From DATKBT01 sp035546295 (GTDB taxonomy: Bacteria; Acidobacteriota; Thermoanaerobaculia; Multivoradales; Multivoraceae): a stretch of 64,000 nucleotides of DNA. The stretch spans positions 124,001-188,000 of the forward strand of contig DATKBT010000070.1 in assembly GCA_035546295.1 (NCBI GenBank), given 5' to 3'. The notes beneath the pieces are model-generated. The model was not told the DNA's origin. It made no database searches and saw only the letters and a program-made list of their open reading frames with translations. The position numbers and the translations under genes were made by a program. Shown here in pieces: positions 34,811 through 42,336 of the stretch; the stretch's first letter is position 1, and each line of letters opens with the position of its first letter.

Positions 34811-34899
34811 GGAGGCTCCGACGGCGGTGGCGGGTCAGCGTAGCAGCCCCGGACCGAGGAGGGCGCCCACGGCCGGCGCGCCTCCGATACGCTGCCCTC

Positions 34900-35880
34900 A
34901 TGCGCTTCCATCGGCCGCGATCGGGGATCCTGTCCGCCGCGGCTCTGCTCGCCGGTGTCGTCGCAGCCGGCCCTCCGAACGCGAGCCGGAGTCAAGGTCT
35001 CGACGAGCTGCTGCGCGAGGCGCGCGGGCTCGAGGCGAGCGGCCGGCGCGCCTCCGCCCTCGATCTCTACGACCGCGCGGTCGCGATCGAGCCGAACGAT
35101 CCGGACGCCCTCTACCTCCGCGCCAACGCCCGCTATCGCTCCGGACGGGTCGCCGCGTCGCTCGCCGACTTCGACCGCCTCGTGGGGCTGGTCCCGGAGC
35201 GCGAGCCCTACTTCTGGCAGCGTGGGATCGCCCAGTACCAGACCGGCCGCGACCGGGAATGCGCCGCCCAGTTCGAGCTCCATAGAACCGTGAACCCCGC
35301 CGATGTCGAGAACGCCGCCTGGCACTTCCTATGCGTCGCGAGCGCTCGCGGCGTCGAGTCCGCGCGCCAAGAGCTGCTGCCGGTCGGTCGGGATTCTCGG
35401 GTGCCGATGGCCGAGCTCTACGACCTGTTCGCCGGACGGGCCGATCGCGCGACCGTGCTGCGCGCCGCAGACCAGCCTCGCGACGGAACGACACGACGAC
35501 TCGCTTCGTTCTACGCGCACCTGTACCTCGGGCTCTTTGCCGAAACGCTCGGCGACCACGAGACCGCCCGCCGCGAGCTCGCAGTGGCGGTCGAGCTCGG
35601 AGTCGGTGGTTACATGGCCGACGTCGCGCGCAATCACCTGGCCTTGCTCGATCCTCCCGTCGCCCCGGCACGGGTGCGAGTCGGTGGCGGCGCGCCGGCG
35701 TCGCTCGCCGGACGCATCCGGTCGCCGGCAGCCGAGGGCGTAGGAGCGCGGCCGCCCACCCCGGCGATCCGGCGGCGCCGGCGCCGTGAACTCCCTCGAC
35801 GAGGGATGATCCGAAGATCGGGTCGGCCCGGAAAACGCTACTCGGGGGGCGCCTCGGCCGGCTTCTCAAGGGGTGCGTAG
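34900..35880 (+). CDS. Exported tetratricopeptide-repeat protein
   Basis: This 326-residue protein has an N-terminal signal peptide (about 8-26) and three or more TPR-like helix pairs from about 35 to 250 (G-R-R-A-S-A-L-D-L-Y-D-R-A-V-A, Y-R-S-G-R-V-A-A-S-L-A-D-F-D, and a late pair near H-E-T-A-R-R-E-L). The first half resembles NlpI-like envelope TPR proteins. From about residue 260 the sequence turns into Arg/Pro/Gly-rich text with no repeat pattern and runs 43 bases into the end of the convergent selenoprotein-like gene. This tail may result from a lost stop codon or frameshift. The partners are unknown. Confidence 0.68.
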   Translation: MRFHRPRSGILSAAALLAGVVAAGPPNASRSQGLDELLREARGLEASGRRASALDLYDRAVAIEPNDPDALYLRANARYRSGRVAASLADFDRLVGLVPEREPYFWQRGIAQYQTGRDRECAAQFELHRTVNPADVENAAWHFLCVASARGVESARQELLPVGRDSRVPMAELYDLFAGRADRATVLRAADQPRDGTTRRLASFYAHLYLGLFAETLGDHETARRELAVAVELGVGGYMADVARNHLALLDPPVAPARVRVGGGAPASLAGRIRSPAAEGVGARPPTPAIRRRRRRELPRRGMIRRSGRPGKRYSGGASAGFSRGA

Positions 35881-37052
35881 TAGGGCTTGCCCTCGAGCGA
35901 CTGGAACTTGCGGACCCAGTTGGCGCCCGCCTCGGCGGGCGTGAACGACCAGTCCTGGCGGTGGTAGTTCCAGCTCTCCGGGTGCAGCCGCTGCGCCTCG
36001 GACCAGTGCACCTCTGCCGCCTCGCGCTCCCCGCGCTCGAACAGGTACGTGGCCATCCGGAAGTGGGCGTCGGCCTCGAGCTCCGCCGGGTCGCGCTCGG
36101 GCAGCCGCTCGGCCATCTGCTCGGGGGTGAAGACGTACTCGCTGGCGGCGCCCTTCGCCACCCAGTCGCGCAAGATCGGCACGTACTCGTCGGTGCCGAA
36201 GCTGAGGTTGCCGGCCTGGTAGGTGCGGGTGTAGGTGCCCTCGTCGTAGCGCACCACCCGCCCCTCCTCGTCGATCATGACCCCGGTCGGCACGTTGACC
36301 ATGTCGTAGAGCGAGCTGACCAGGTGCTGGCGGTCGATCAACGTGGTGAAGGTCGCCTTCGCCGCGTCGTAGAAAGGACCCGCGGCCTCCTCGCCTGCGG
36401 TGTCCTGAGCGACGGCGACGATCTCGAGACCCTGGTCCTTCAGCTCCTCGTACACAGCCTGCCAACCTGGCAGGTCACGGCTGCAGCCTCACCACGAGGC
36501 CCAGGTCAGGAGCAGGACCTTGCTTCCTCGAAGCTCCGAGAGGCGGACCGGGTCGCCGTCGCGATCGGGCAGCTCGAAGTCGGGCGCCATCGCGCGGTCG
36601 AAGAACGGCGCCTGGGTCACCGGGATCGGCGAGAAGCTCCACAGGTTGCGCTCGCCGCCGCGCGCGGTCACGAAGGCCTGGTCGAGCTTGCGCGCGAACG
36701 CCGTCAGCGAGAACCAGGTCTCGTCGCCCGAGCTCGAGAGGATCGGATCCGCCCCTTCGGTGCTCACCGGGATGCACAGGTCCTCCAGACAGGCGCCCTC
36801 GGGCTTGAGCGTGAAGCCGTTGACGCGCGTCAGCTCGATCTCTGGGATCCACAGGTCGGTGGGATCGGGGAGCGTCCGCTCCACCGTCTCCGCGCGATCG
36901 AGATAGAGCACCGTCACCGCCGTCGATCCGATAGACTGAGCCGATTGAGCCGATTGAGCCGATCGAGCCGGGACCGAGGCGTTCAGCGTGAGGAGCATCG
37001 AGCCGGCGAGCGCCAGGATCGGCGCGGGCTCTGGGCGGGTCTGGATCTTCAT
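35838..37052 (-). CDS. Thioredoxin-fold redox protein with in-frame UGA, candidate selenoprotein
   Basis: One open frame runs from ATG 37052 to 35838 except for a TGA at 36489-36491. If this codon is read as selenocysteine the product has 404 residues. After a signal peptide comes an uncharacterised region (about 45-155). An AhpC/TSA-TlpA-like domain follows (A-P-D-F-E-L-P-D-R-D-G-D-P-V-R-L-S-E-L-R-G, then L-L-L-T-W-A-S-W-U188-G-C190-S-R-D-L-P). It continues as A-V-A-Q-D-T and V-P-T-G-V-M-I-D-E-E-G, the cis-Pro region. The UGA falls exactly where the first redox Cys of W-C-G-C is expected. Codons after it keep normal coding character for 216 residues and a SECIS-like hairpin follows. Alternatives are a nonsense mutation or a sequencing error of a Cys codon. 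A GTG at 36455 could be miscalled as the start of a separate gene. Confidence 0.75.
36458..36474 (-). promoter_or_regulatory. Bacterial SECIS-like hairpin downstream of the in-frame UGA
   Basis: On the mRNA strand CCUGCC pairs with GGCAGG around the loop AGGUU. The stem begins 14 nt after the UGA and the loop lies about 20 nt after it, inside the usual range for bacterial SECIS elements. The loop holds the G-G-U core seen in the fdhF element. A CAGC/GCUG lower stem with a one-sided bulge is also possible. Confidence 0.6.
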
Positions 37053-37294
37053 CGGGCGGCGCTCGCTGGCGGATTGTCACGGCATTCTAGCCGACGAGCG
37101 CCCTCCGACCAGTCGCCCGGGCCGCTCCGGCGGCCGAGGGGGCCGGCGGCGCGGGCCCGAACCACCTCGGATACCATCGCGATTCTCTTGCCCTGCCTCT
37201 CTGCCCGCCCCCGTCACTTCCCTTCACGCGCTGAGACGCGCGTCCTGCTCCCGGTGATCTCGGGACCGCGAGCGCCCCTCGAGGAGAGGCTCCA

Positions 37295-38980
37295 ATGCAC
37301 GATACTCGTCTCCGTCCCCTGCGGCCCTACTGGGTCCAGGTCCTGCTCGTCCTGCTGGCGTCGATCGCGACCCTCGCCGGCTGCGGCAGCCCCGACCCCG
37401 CAGCCGGCGACGTCACCGAAACCGAGACACCGCCCGCGGGCCTCGTGCTCGATACACCCCAGGCCGCCCCGGGATACGTGCTGTTCTCGCCCCTGCTCTC
37501 CTCCACGACCTATCTGGTCGACCGGCAGGGACGCGCCGTTCACACCTGGGAGAGCGACTACGCGCCCGCCGGTCTCTACCTCCTCGACGACGGGACGCTG
37601 CTGCGAGCCGGGCGCGATCCCGACGCGCTCGGCTTCAAGGCCGGCGGCGTCAGCGGCATCGTCCAGAAGATCGCGTGGGACGGGACCGTGACCTGGCAGT
37701 GGAAGCTCTCCAACGAGAAGGAGATCCTCCACCACGACATCGAGCCGATGCCCAACGGCAACTTCCTGGCGATCGGCTGGGAGGTCAAGAGCCGCGAGGA
37801 GGCGCTGCGCGCGGGACGCGAGCCGGAGAAGATCGCCGAGCAGGGCCTGTGGCCGGATTTCGTCGTCGAGGTCGAGCCGCTCCCCGACAACGAGGCGCGA
37901 ATCGTCTGGCGCTGGGACGTCTGGGACCATCTGGTCCAGGACCGCGATCAGAACGCCGACAACTACGGCGACCGGGCGGAGCACCCCGGCCGCATCGACC
38001 TCAATCCAGCGGTGGTCAGCCCGTTGAGCGACCCGGAGCAGATCGAGCAACTCAGGGCTCTCGGCTACATCCCCGAGGAGGACGACGAGGACGACGAGGC
38101 GGACGGGGAGGAAGCGTCCGATGACGGCGAGGGCGACAGCGAGGAGCCCGAGATCGCCCCCGACTTCCTCCACATCAACGCGATCGCCTACCACCCCGGT
38201 CTCGATCAGATCGCGCTCTCGGTTCCCGAGACCGGCGAGATCTGGATCATCGACCATGGCATCACGACCGAGGAGGCGCGCGGCCCGGCCGGCGACCTGC
38301 TCTACCGCTGGGGCAATCCCCGCATCTACGGCAAGGGGGACGAGAGCGCGCAGCGGCTGTTCTACCAGCACGACGTGAAGTGGATCCCGGAAGGCTTCGA
38401 GCGCGCGGGCAACCTGACGCTGTTCAACAACGGTGGAGGGCGCCCCGGCGGCAAGTCCTTCTCCGAAGTCCTCGAGCTCGAGCCTCCACTCACCGCCGAT
38501 GGCAGCTACTCGAGAGAGGCCGACGGGCCGTGGGGACCCGCCGAGCCGGTCTGGTCTTACTCGGAGCCCGAGAGCTTCTTCGCGCCCTTCATCTCCGGCG
38601 CGCAGCGACTAGCCAACGGCAATACGCTGGTCTGCTCCGGGCCGCAGGGGAGGCTCTTCGAGGTCGACCCCGAGGGCGCCGTCGTCTGGGAGTACTACAA
38701 CCCGTACCACGGCAACGTCCGCAACCGCGACGGCTCCGCGCCTCAACCCGTCGACCAGTTCAACATGGCGGTCTTCCGGGCGGCCCACGTGGCGCTCGAC
38801 CATCCCGCGATCGCGGGCCGGACGCTGGCGCCGCTCGATCCCCAGCCGTCGTTCGGTGAGCCGCTGGAGTACGAGGACGCGGACGAGGACGCGGACTCGG
38901 ACGAGCGAGAGGCGGGAGCCGGTGAAGACACCCCCGGGAGCGGTGGCGACGAGCACGGCGACGATGAGGACGATGAGTGA
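37295..38980 (+). CDS. Arylsulfotransferase (ASST)-like lipoprotein
   Basis: This 561-residue protein has a lipoprotein signal (T-L-A-G-C30-G). The rest resembles the ASST beta-propeller family: Y-L-V-D-R-Q-G-R-A-V-H-T-W-E, W-Q-W-K-L, H-H-D-I-E-P-M-P-N-G-N-F, H-I-N-A-I-A-Y and H-D-V-K-W-I-P-E-G. It ends with R-L-A-N-G-N-T-L-V-C-S-G. True arylsulfotransferases use an active-site His for sulfate transfer, and several conserved His are present here, but activity is unproven. An acidic insertion (about 265-290) and an acidic C-terminal tail (about 530-561) consist almost only of Asp, Glu, Gly and Ser and could bind calcium. ATG 37295 has GAGGAGAGG upstream. The family occurs widely as periplasmic proteins of unknown substrate. 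Confidence 0.82.
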   Translation: MHDTRLRPLRPYWVQVLLVLLASIATLAGCGSPDPAAGDVTETETPPAGLVLDTPQAAPGYVLFSPLLSSTTYLVDRQGRAVHTWESDYAPAGLYLLDDGTLLRAGRDPDALGFKAGGVSGIVQKIAWDGTVTWQWKLSNEKEILHHDIEPMPNGNFLAIGWEVKSREEALRAGREPEKIAEQGLWPDFVVEVEPLPDNEARIVWRWDVWDHLVQDRDQNADNYGDRAEHPGRIDLNPAVVSPLSDPEQIEQLRALGYIPEEDDEDDEADGEEASDDGEGDSEEPEIAPDFLHINAIAYHPGLDQIALSVPETGEIWIIDHGITTEEARGPAGDLLYRWGNPRIYGKGDESAQRLFYQHDVKWIPEGFERAGNLTLFNNGGGRPGGKSFSEVLELEPPLTADGSYSREADGPWGPAEPVWSYSEPESFFAPFISGAQRLANGNTLVCSGPQGRLFEVDPEGAVVWEYYNPYHGNVRNRDGSAPQPVDQFNMAVFRAAHVALDHPAIAGRTLAPLDPQPSFGEPLEYEDADEDADSDEREAGAGEDTPGSGGDEHGDDEDDE

Positions 38981-39236
38981 GCGTCGAGGCTTCGAGCATC
39001 GCGCCGGCATCCCGAGGATCGCGCCGGTTCTCGGGCTCTTCGCGGCCGTCGCGCTGCTCGCTCCGGACCGAGCTGGTGATCTTCGACGCCGAGACCCACC
39101 TGAGCGTGGTCCCCGCGGCGATCAGCCGCGGGCTGCGCTGGCTCTTGCGCGAGTGACGGCCTCGCCTCGAACGGCTGCGAGAGCGAATTGCGCAGTGGCG
39201 CGTGGCTGCGGTGGGACGGGGCGGCGGTCGGGCTCG

Positions 39237-39446
39237 ATCGATCAGGACGCCGGCGACGCCGAGCCGCGCGCGCACGAAGCCGTCGAGAGTCGAGTGGATC
39301 AGCCACATCTGACCGAGCCAGGCCGCGTACTCGTCGCAGTCGATGAGGCCGCGCACCATCCGCTTCTGGAACTCGCGGTTCTCGGCCTTGGAATGCAGAT
39401 CCCAGGTCTCGCCCTTGAGACGGGCCATCACGGTCTGCTCGGTCAC
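39237..39446 (-). pseudogene. Truncated haem-oxygenase-like gene remnant
   Basis: From GTG 39446 (or ATG 39428) the frame reads M-A-R-L-K-G-E-T-W-D-L-H-S-K-A-E, then F-Q-K-R-M-V-R-G-L-I and Y-A-A-W-L-G-Q-M. This is the start of a bacterial haem oxygenase-like protein with the proximal His. Sense is lost after about 70 residues, and the conserved C-terminal helices are absent. The plus strand just beyond (39070-39156) holds another orphan tail, E-L-V-I-F-D-A-E-T-H. The region 38981-39446 therefore looks like a deletion scar between decayed genes. Nothing else was found in the gap up to 39593. Confidence 0.5.
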
Positions 39447-39593
39447 GGGCGCTCCCTCCGGGCTGCTCGGTCTCTCACGCGGGCTGGTTTCTCGGCCGTT
39501 CTCGGCTCGTTCTGAACCCGGTTCTCGGCTGGCGCCCGATCGCTGAGCTCGGGCTGCCGCTGCTCGGCCAAGAGGTGCGGAGTCGAAGCCCGT

Positions 39594-39785
39594 TCACCCC
39601 GAGAGCCAGCGCCAGGCCGCGATAGCGGCCGGAATCGCCAACCAGAGAAGCCCCTTCACCAGGAAGAACAGGAAGCCCCAGACGCCCAGAGCGCGAAGGC
39701 GCCGGCGGAGCTTGCCGGACGTCCCGGCGCCGTCCGCCGCCGTCGGGACGGGCTCGTCGTCGCCGGGTTTCTTGTTGAGACTCAT
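39594..39785 (-). CDS. Small single-pass membrane protein
   Basis: This 63-residue protein has a charged N terminus (M-S-L-N-K-K-P-G-D-D-E), an R-R-R-L-R-A-L-G-V-W patch and one hydrophobic helix (F-L-F-F-L-V-K-G-L-L-W-L-A-I-P-A). Similar short proteins with F-F-L-V-K-G-L-L-W occur in many bacteria and have no assigned role. ATG 39785 is chosen over an ATG two codons upstream. It is transcribed divergently from the cyclic-nucleotide-binding gene. Confidence 0.65.
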   Translation of the reverse strand: MSLNKKPGDDEPVPTAADGAGTSGKLRRRLRALGVWGFLFFLVKGLLWLAIPAAIAAWRWLSG

Positions 39786-40001
39786 TCTCAAAAGCTCCGC
39801 TCATTCTGGACTGAATTGGTCCCCTTGTCAAAGGTTGCGCCCGGTTCGCCTCCCGGGCGGACGCTCGCGCGCGCCCGAAACCTCGGCTGCGTCCCCGTCC
39901 TAGGTCGACTAGGCCAGCGGGAAGCTCACAAAGCGGTCAAAGTTCGCTCAAGCCTCCACCCAAACGCTGGAATCAGCGTCTTCGCGCGCGATGCGCAATC
40001 G

Positions 40002-40493
40002 ATGGTCGGGCTCCTGGGCTCCGTCGAGGGGCTCGGCGAGCACGCGCGGCGGCAGTTCTTCGATCGGGGCGAGCGCCTGGTCAGCGAGGGCGAGTCGGGA
40101 TCCACGATGATGGTCCTGCTCAAGGGCCGGGCCGAGGTGAGCCGGAGCCCGAACGAGCTCTCGGGAGAGGTCAAGGTCGCCGAGCTGAGGGAGAACGACT
40201 ATTTCGGCGAGCGGGCGCTGCTCAACGGCGAGGCGCGCAGCGCCAACGTCACGGCGATCACCGACTGCGAGGCGCTGATCCTCGATCGCGACGACCTGTC
40301 GCCGATCCTGGAGGCCCGCCCCGACCTCGCCGAGGTGCTGAGCCGCGCCCTCGCCGAGCGCATCGCAGAGACCGAGGCGGCGGTCGAGGCCAAGCGCAGC
40401 GAACGCGCCACGGGGCAGGAGCGGGAAGCCACCGAAAGCCCGGACTCGCTGCTCGAGCGGATCCGCCATCTGTTCCGGCTGCCGGGGAGTTAG
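40002..40493 (+). CDS. Cyclic-nucleotide-binding domain protein
   Basis: This protein of about 163 residues has one cNMP-binding barrel (about 10-120): R-R-Q-F-F-D-R-G-E-R-L-V-S-E-G-E-S-G, then G-R-A-E-V-S-R and the phosphate-binding cassette Y-F-G-E-R-A-L-L-N-G-E-A-R-S-A. The latter matches the family G-E-x-A-L-x-x-x-x-R-x-A motif closely, so nucleotide binding is credible. A helical tail follows, and no DNA-binding winged helix is present. It is therefore a free-standing sensor or regulatory subunit rather than a Crp-like activator. The frame is open upstream to 39816 without coding character, so ATG 40002 is preferred, though its ribosome-binding site is weak. Confidence 0.75.
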   Translation: MVGLLGSVEGLGEHARRQFFDRGERLVSEGESGSTMMVLLKGRAEVSRSPNELSGEVKVAELRENDYFGERALLNGEARSANVTAITDCEALILDRDDLSPILEARPDLAEVLSRALAERIAETEAAVEAKRSERATGQEREATESPDSLLERIRHLFRLPGS

Positions 40494-40596
40494 CCTCCGA
40501 TGTGGTCCCCCGGCGTCGGATGGGCCGCGTCCGCGGTTTGCCCAGCAGCCGCTCGGCCGATACGCTCGGACCTCCGGGACGTCAGGAGATTCGAGC

Positions 40597-42273
40597 ATGC
40601 GCCGTCGTATCGAACCGCCGTCGAAGACCGTCAGCTTCACCCTCTCGCTCGCCCTCTGTGCCCTCGCCGGCCGGCCGCTCCTCGCCCAGCAGGCGGAGCC
40701 CGAAGAGGCAGCGACCACTGAGCAACAGGAGCAGGAGCGGCTCGTCGCAGCCGCCCCCAATCGCCGAGCCAGCGAGGGCGAGGGACCGTTCGAGCGCCTG
40801 ATCCTGCGCGGCGTGACCGTCATCGACGGCACTGGCGCGCCGCCGCGCGGACCGGTCGACCTGGTGATCGAAGGCAACCGCATCGCCCAGGTCGAGGGGG
40901 TGGGGGCGCCCAAGGGCGCGATCGACGAGGACGAGCGCCCCAAGGACGCCACCAAGGAGCTCGACCTCAGCGGATCCTACGTGCTGCCCGGCATCATCGA
41001 CCTGCACGTGCACACCGGCGGCGTGCCCAAGGCGCCCGAGGCCGAGTACGTCTACAAGCTCTGGCTCGGCCACGGCATCACCACGGTGCGCGGCGTGCCC
41101 ACCGGGCCGCTCGAGTGGGACCTCTCCGAGCGAGAGCGCAGCGCCCGCAACGAGATCGTCGCTCCGCGCATCGTCTCCTACCAGCGTCCCGGGAGCGGCG
41201 AGGAGTGGAAGGACCGCAAGGTCCTGACCCCCGAGGATGCGCGCGAGTGGGTGCGCTACGCAGCGGAAAAGGGAGTCGACGGTCTCAAGCTCGGCGCCTA
41301 CCCTCCCGACGTCATGGCGGCGCTGATCGACGAGGCCGGAAAGCTCGGCCTGGGGTCGACCGCCCACCTCGACCAGATGGGGGTCGCCGACATGAACGCG
41401 CTCGACGCGGCGCGCCTCGGGCTGACCTCGATGACCCACTTCTACGGCCTGTTCGAGTCGATGTACGAGGGCCACGACGTGCAGCCCTGGCCGATCGAGA
41501 TGAACTACTCCGACGAGCAGGCCCGGTTCGGGCAGGTCGCGCGCCAGTGGAGCCTGGTCGAGCCGGGGGGCGAGCGCTGGAACGCGCTGCTCGACGAATT
41601 CCTGGAGCTGGGCTTCTTCATCAATCCGACGATGACCATCTACTCGGCGGGACGCGACGTGATGCGCGCGCGCAACGCCGACTGGCACGAGACCTACACG
41701 CTGCCGGCGATGATGGAGTTCTACGAGCCCAGCCGCGAGGACCACGGCTCCTACTGGTACGACTGGACGACCTGGGACGAGGTCGCCTGGCGAAACTTCT
41801 ATCGTGTCTGGATGCAGTTCCTCAACGAGTACAAGAACCGCGGCGGCAAGGTCACCGTCGGCTCCGACTCCGGCTTCATCTATCAGCTCTACGGCTTCGG
41901 AACCATCTTCGAGCTCGAGCTGCTCCAAGAGGCCGGCTTTCATCCGCTGGAGGTGATCCGGGCGGCCACCTACCACGGCGCCCAGGAGCTCGCGAAGCCG
42001 TCCGAAGCGCCGATCGATCGCGGCGTGGTGCGGCCCGGGATGCTCGCCGACCTGCTGGTCGTCGACGAAAATCCGATGGCCAACCTCAAGGTGCTCTACG
42101 GGACCGGCGCGGTCAAGCTGAACGACGAGACCGGCAAGCCCGAACGGGTCGGCGGCGTGCGCTACACGATCAAGGACGGCATCGTCTACGACGCGAAGCA
42201 GCTCCTGCGCGACGTCGCCGCGATGGTCGAGGGCGCCAAGGCGGCGCAGACGGCGGTCGAGACCACGCCCTGA
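40597..42273 (+). CDS. Exported amidohydrolase-superfamily enzyme
   Basis: This 558-residue metal-dependent hydrolase has a Sec signal (about 12-31). The core has the composite sandwich start R-G-V-T-V-I-D-G-T-G, the metal motif G-I-I-D-L-H-V-H-T-G, G-V-D-G-L-K-L-G with the Lys that may be carbamylated, T-A-H-L-D-Q, and V-T-V-G-S-D-S-G with the catalytic Asp. It ends with I-R-A-A-T-Y-H-G-A-Q-E-L and D-L-L-V-V-D-E-N-P. The pattern is that of imidazolonepropionase/prolidase-like periplasmic amidohydrolases. The natural substrate is unknown. ATG 40597 follows a weak GGAG. It is convergent with the lanthipeptide locus, with a GCCTAGC/GCTAGGC inverted repeat bridging the gap. Confidence 0.9.
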   Translation: MRRRIEPPSKTVSFTLSLALCALAGRPLLAQQAEPEEAATTEQQEQERLVAAAPNRRASEGEGPFERLILRGVTVIDGTGAPPRGPVDLVIEGNRIAQVEGVGAPKGAIDEDERPKDATKELDLSGSYVLPGIIDLHVHTGGVPKAPEAEYVYKLWLGHGITTVRGVPTGPLEWDLSERERSARNEIVAPRIVSYQRPGSGEEWKDRKVLTPEDAREWVRYAAEKGVDGLKLGAYPPDVMAALIDEAGKLGLGSTAHLDQMGVADMNALDAARLGLTSMTHFYGLFESMYEGHDVQPWPIEMNYSDEQARFGQVARQWSLVEPGGERWNALLDEFLELGFFINPTMTIYSAGRDVMRARNADWHETYTLPAMMEFYEPSREDHGSYWYDWTTWDEVAWRNFYRVWMQFLNEYKNRGGKVTVGSDSGFIYQLYGFGTIFELELLQEAGFHPLEVIRAATYHGAQELAKPSEAPIDRGVVRPGMLADLLVVDENPMANLKVLYGTGAVKLNDETGKPERVGGVRYTIKDGIVYDAKQLLRDVAAMVEGAKAAQTAVETTP

Positions 42274-42336
42274 CGCCTAGCGGGCCCGCTCGATTCCTCA
42301 CGCGCGTCCGCAGTAGGTCGCTCATGAATAGTCCGG

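Noticed and set aside
35838..36455. Separate thioredoxin-like gene starting at GTG 36455
   Set aside because: It begins inside a thioredoxin fold and lacks the active-site strand. It is better read as the downstream part of the UGA-containing gene.
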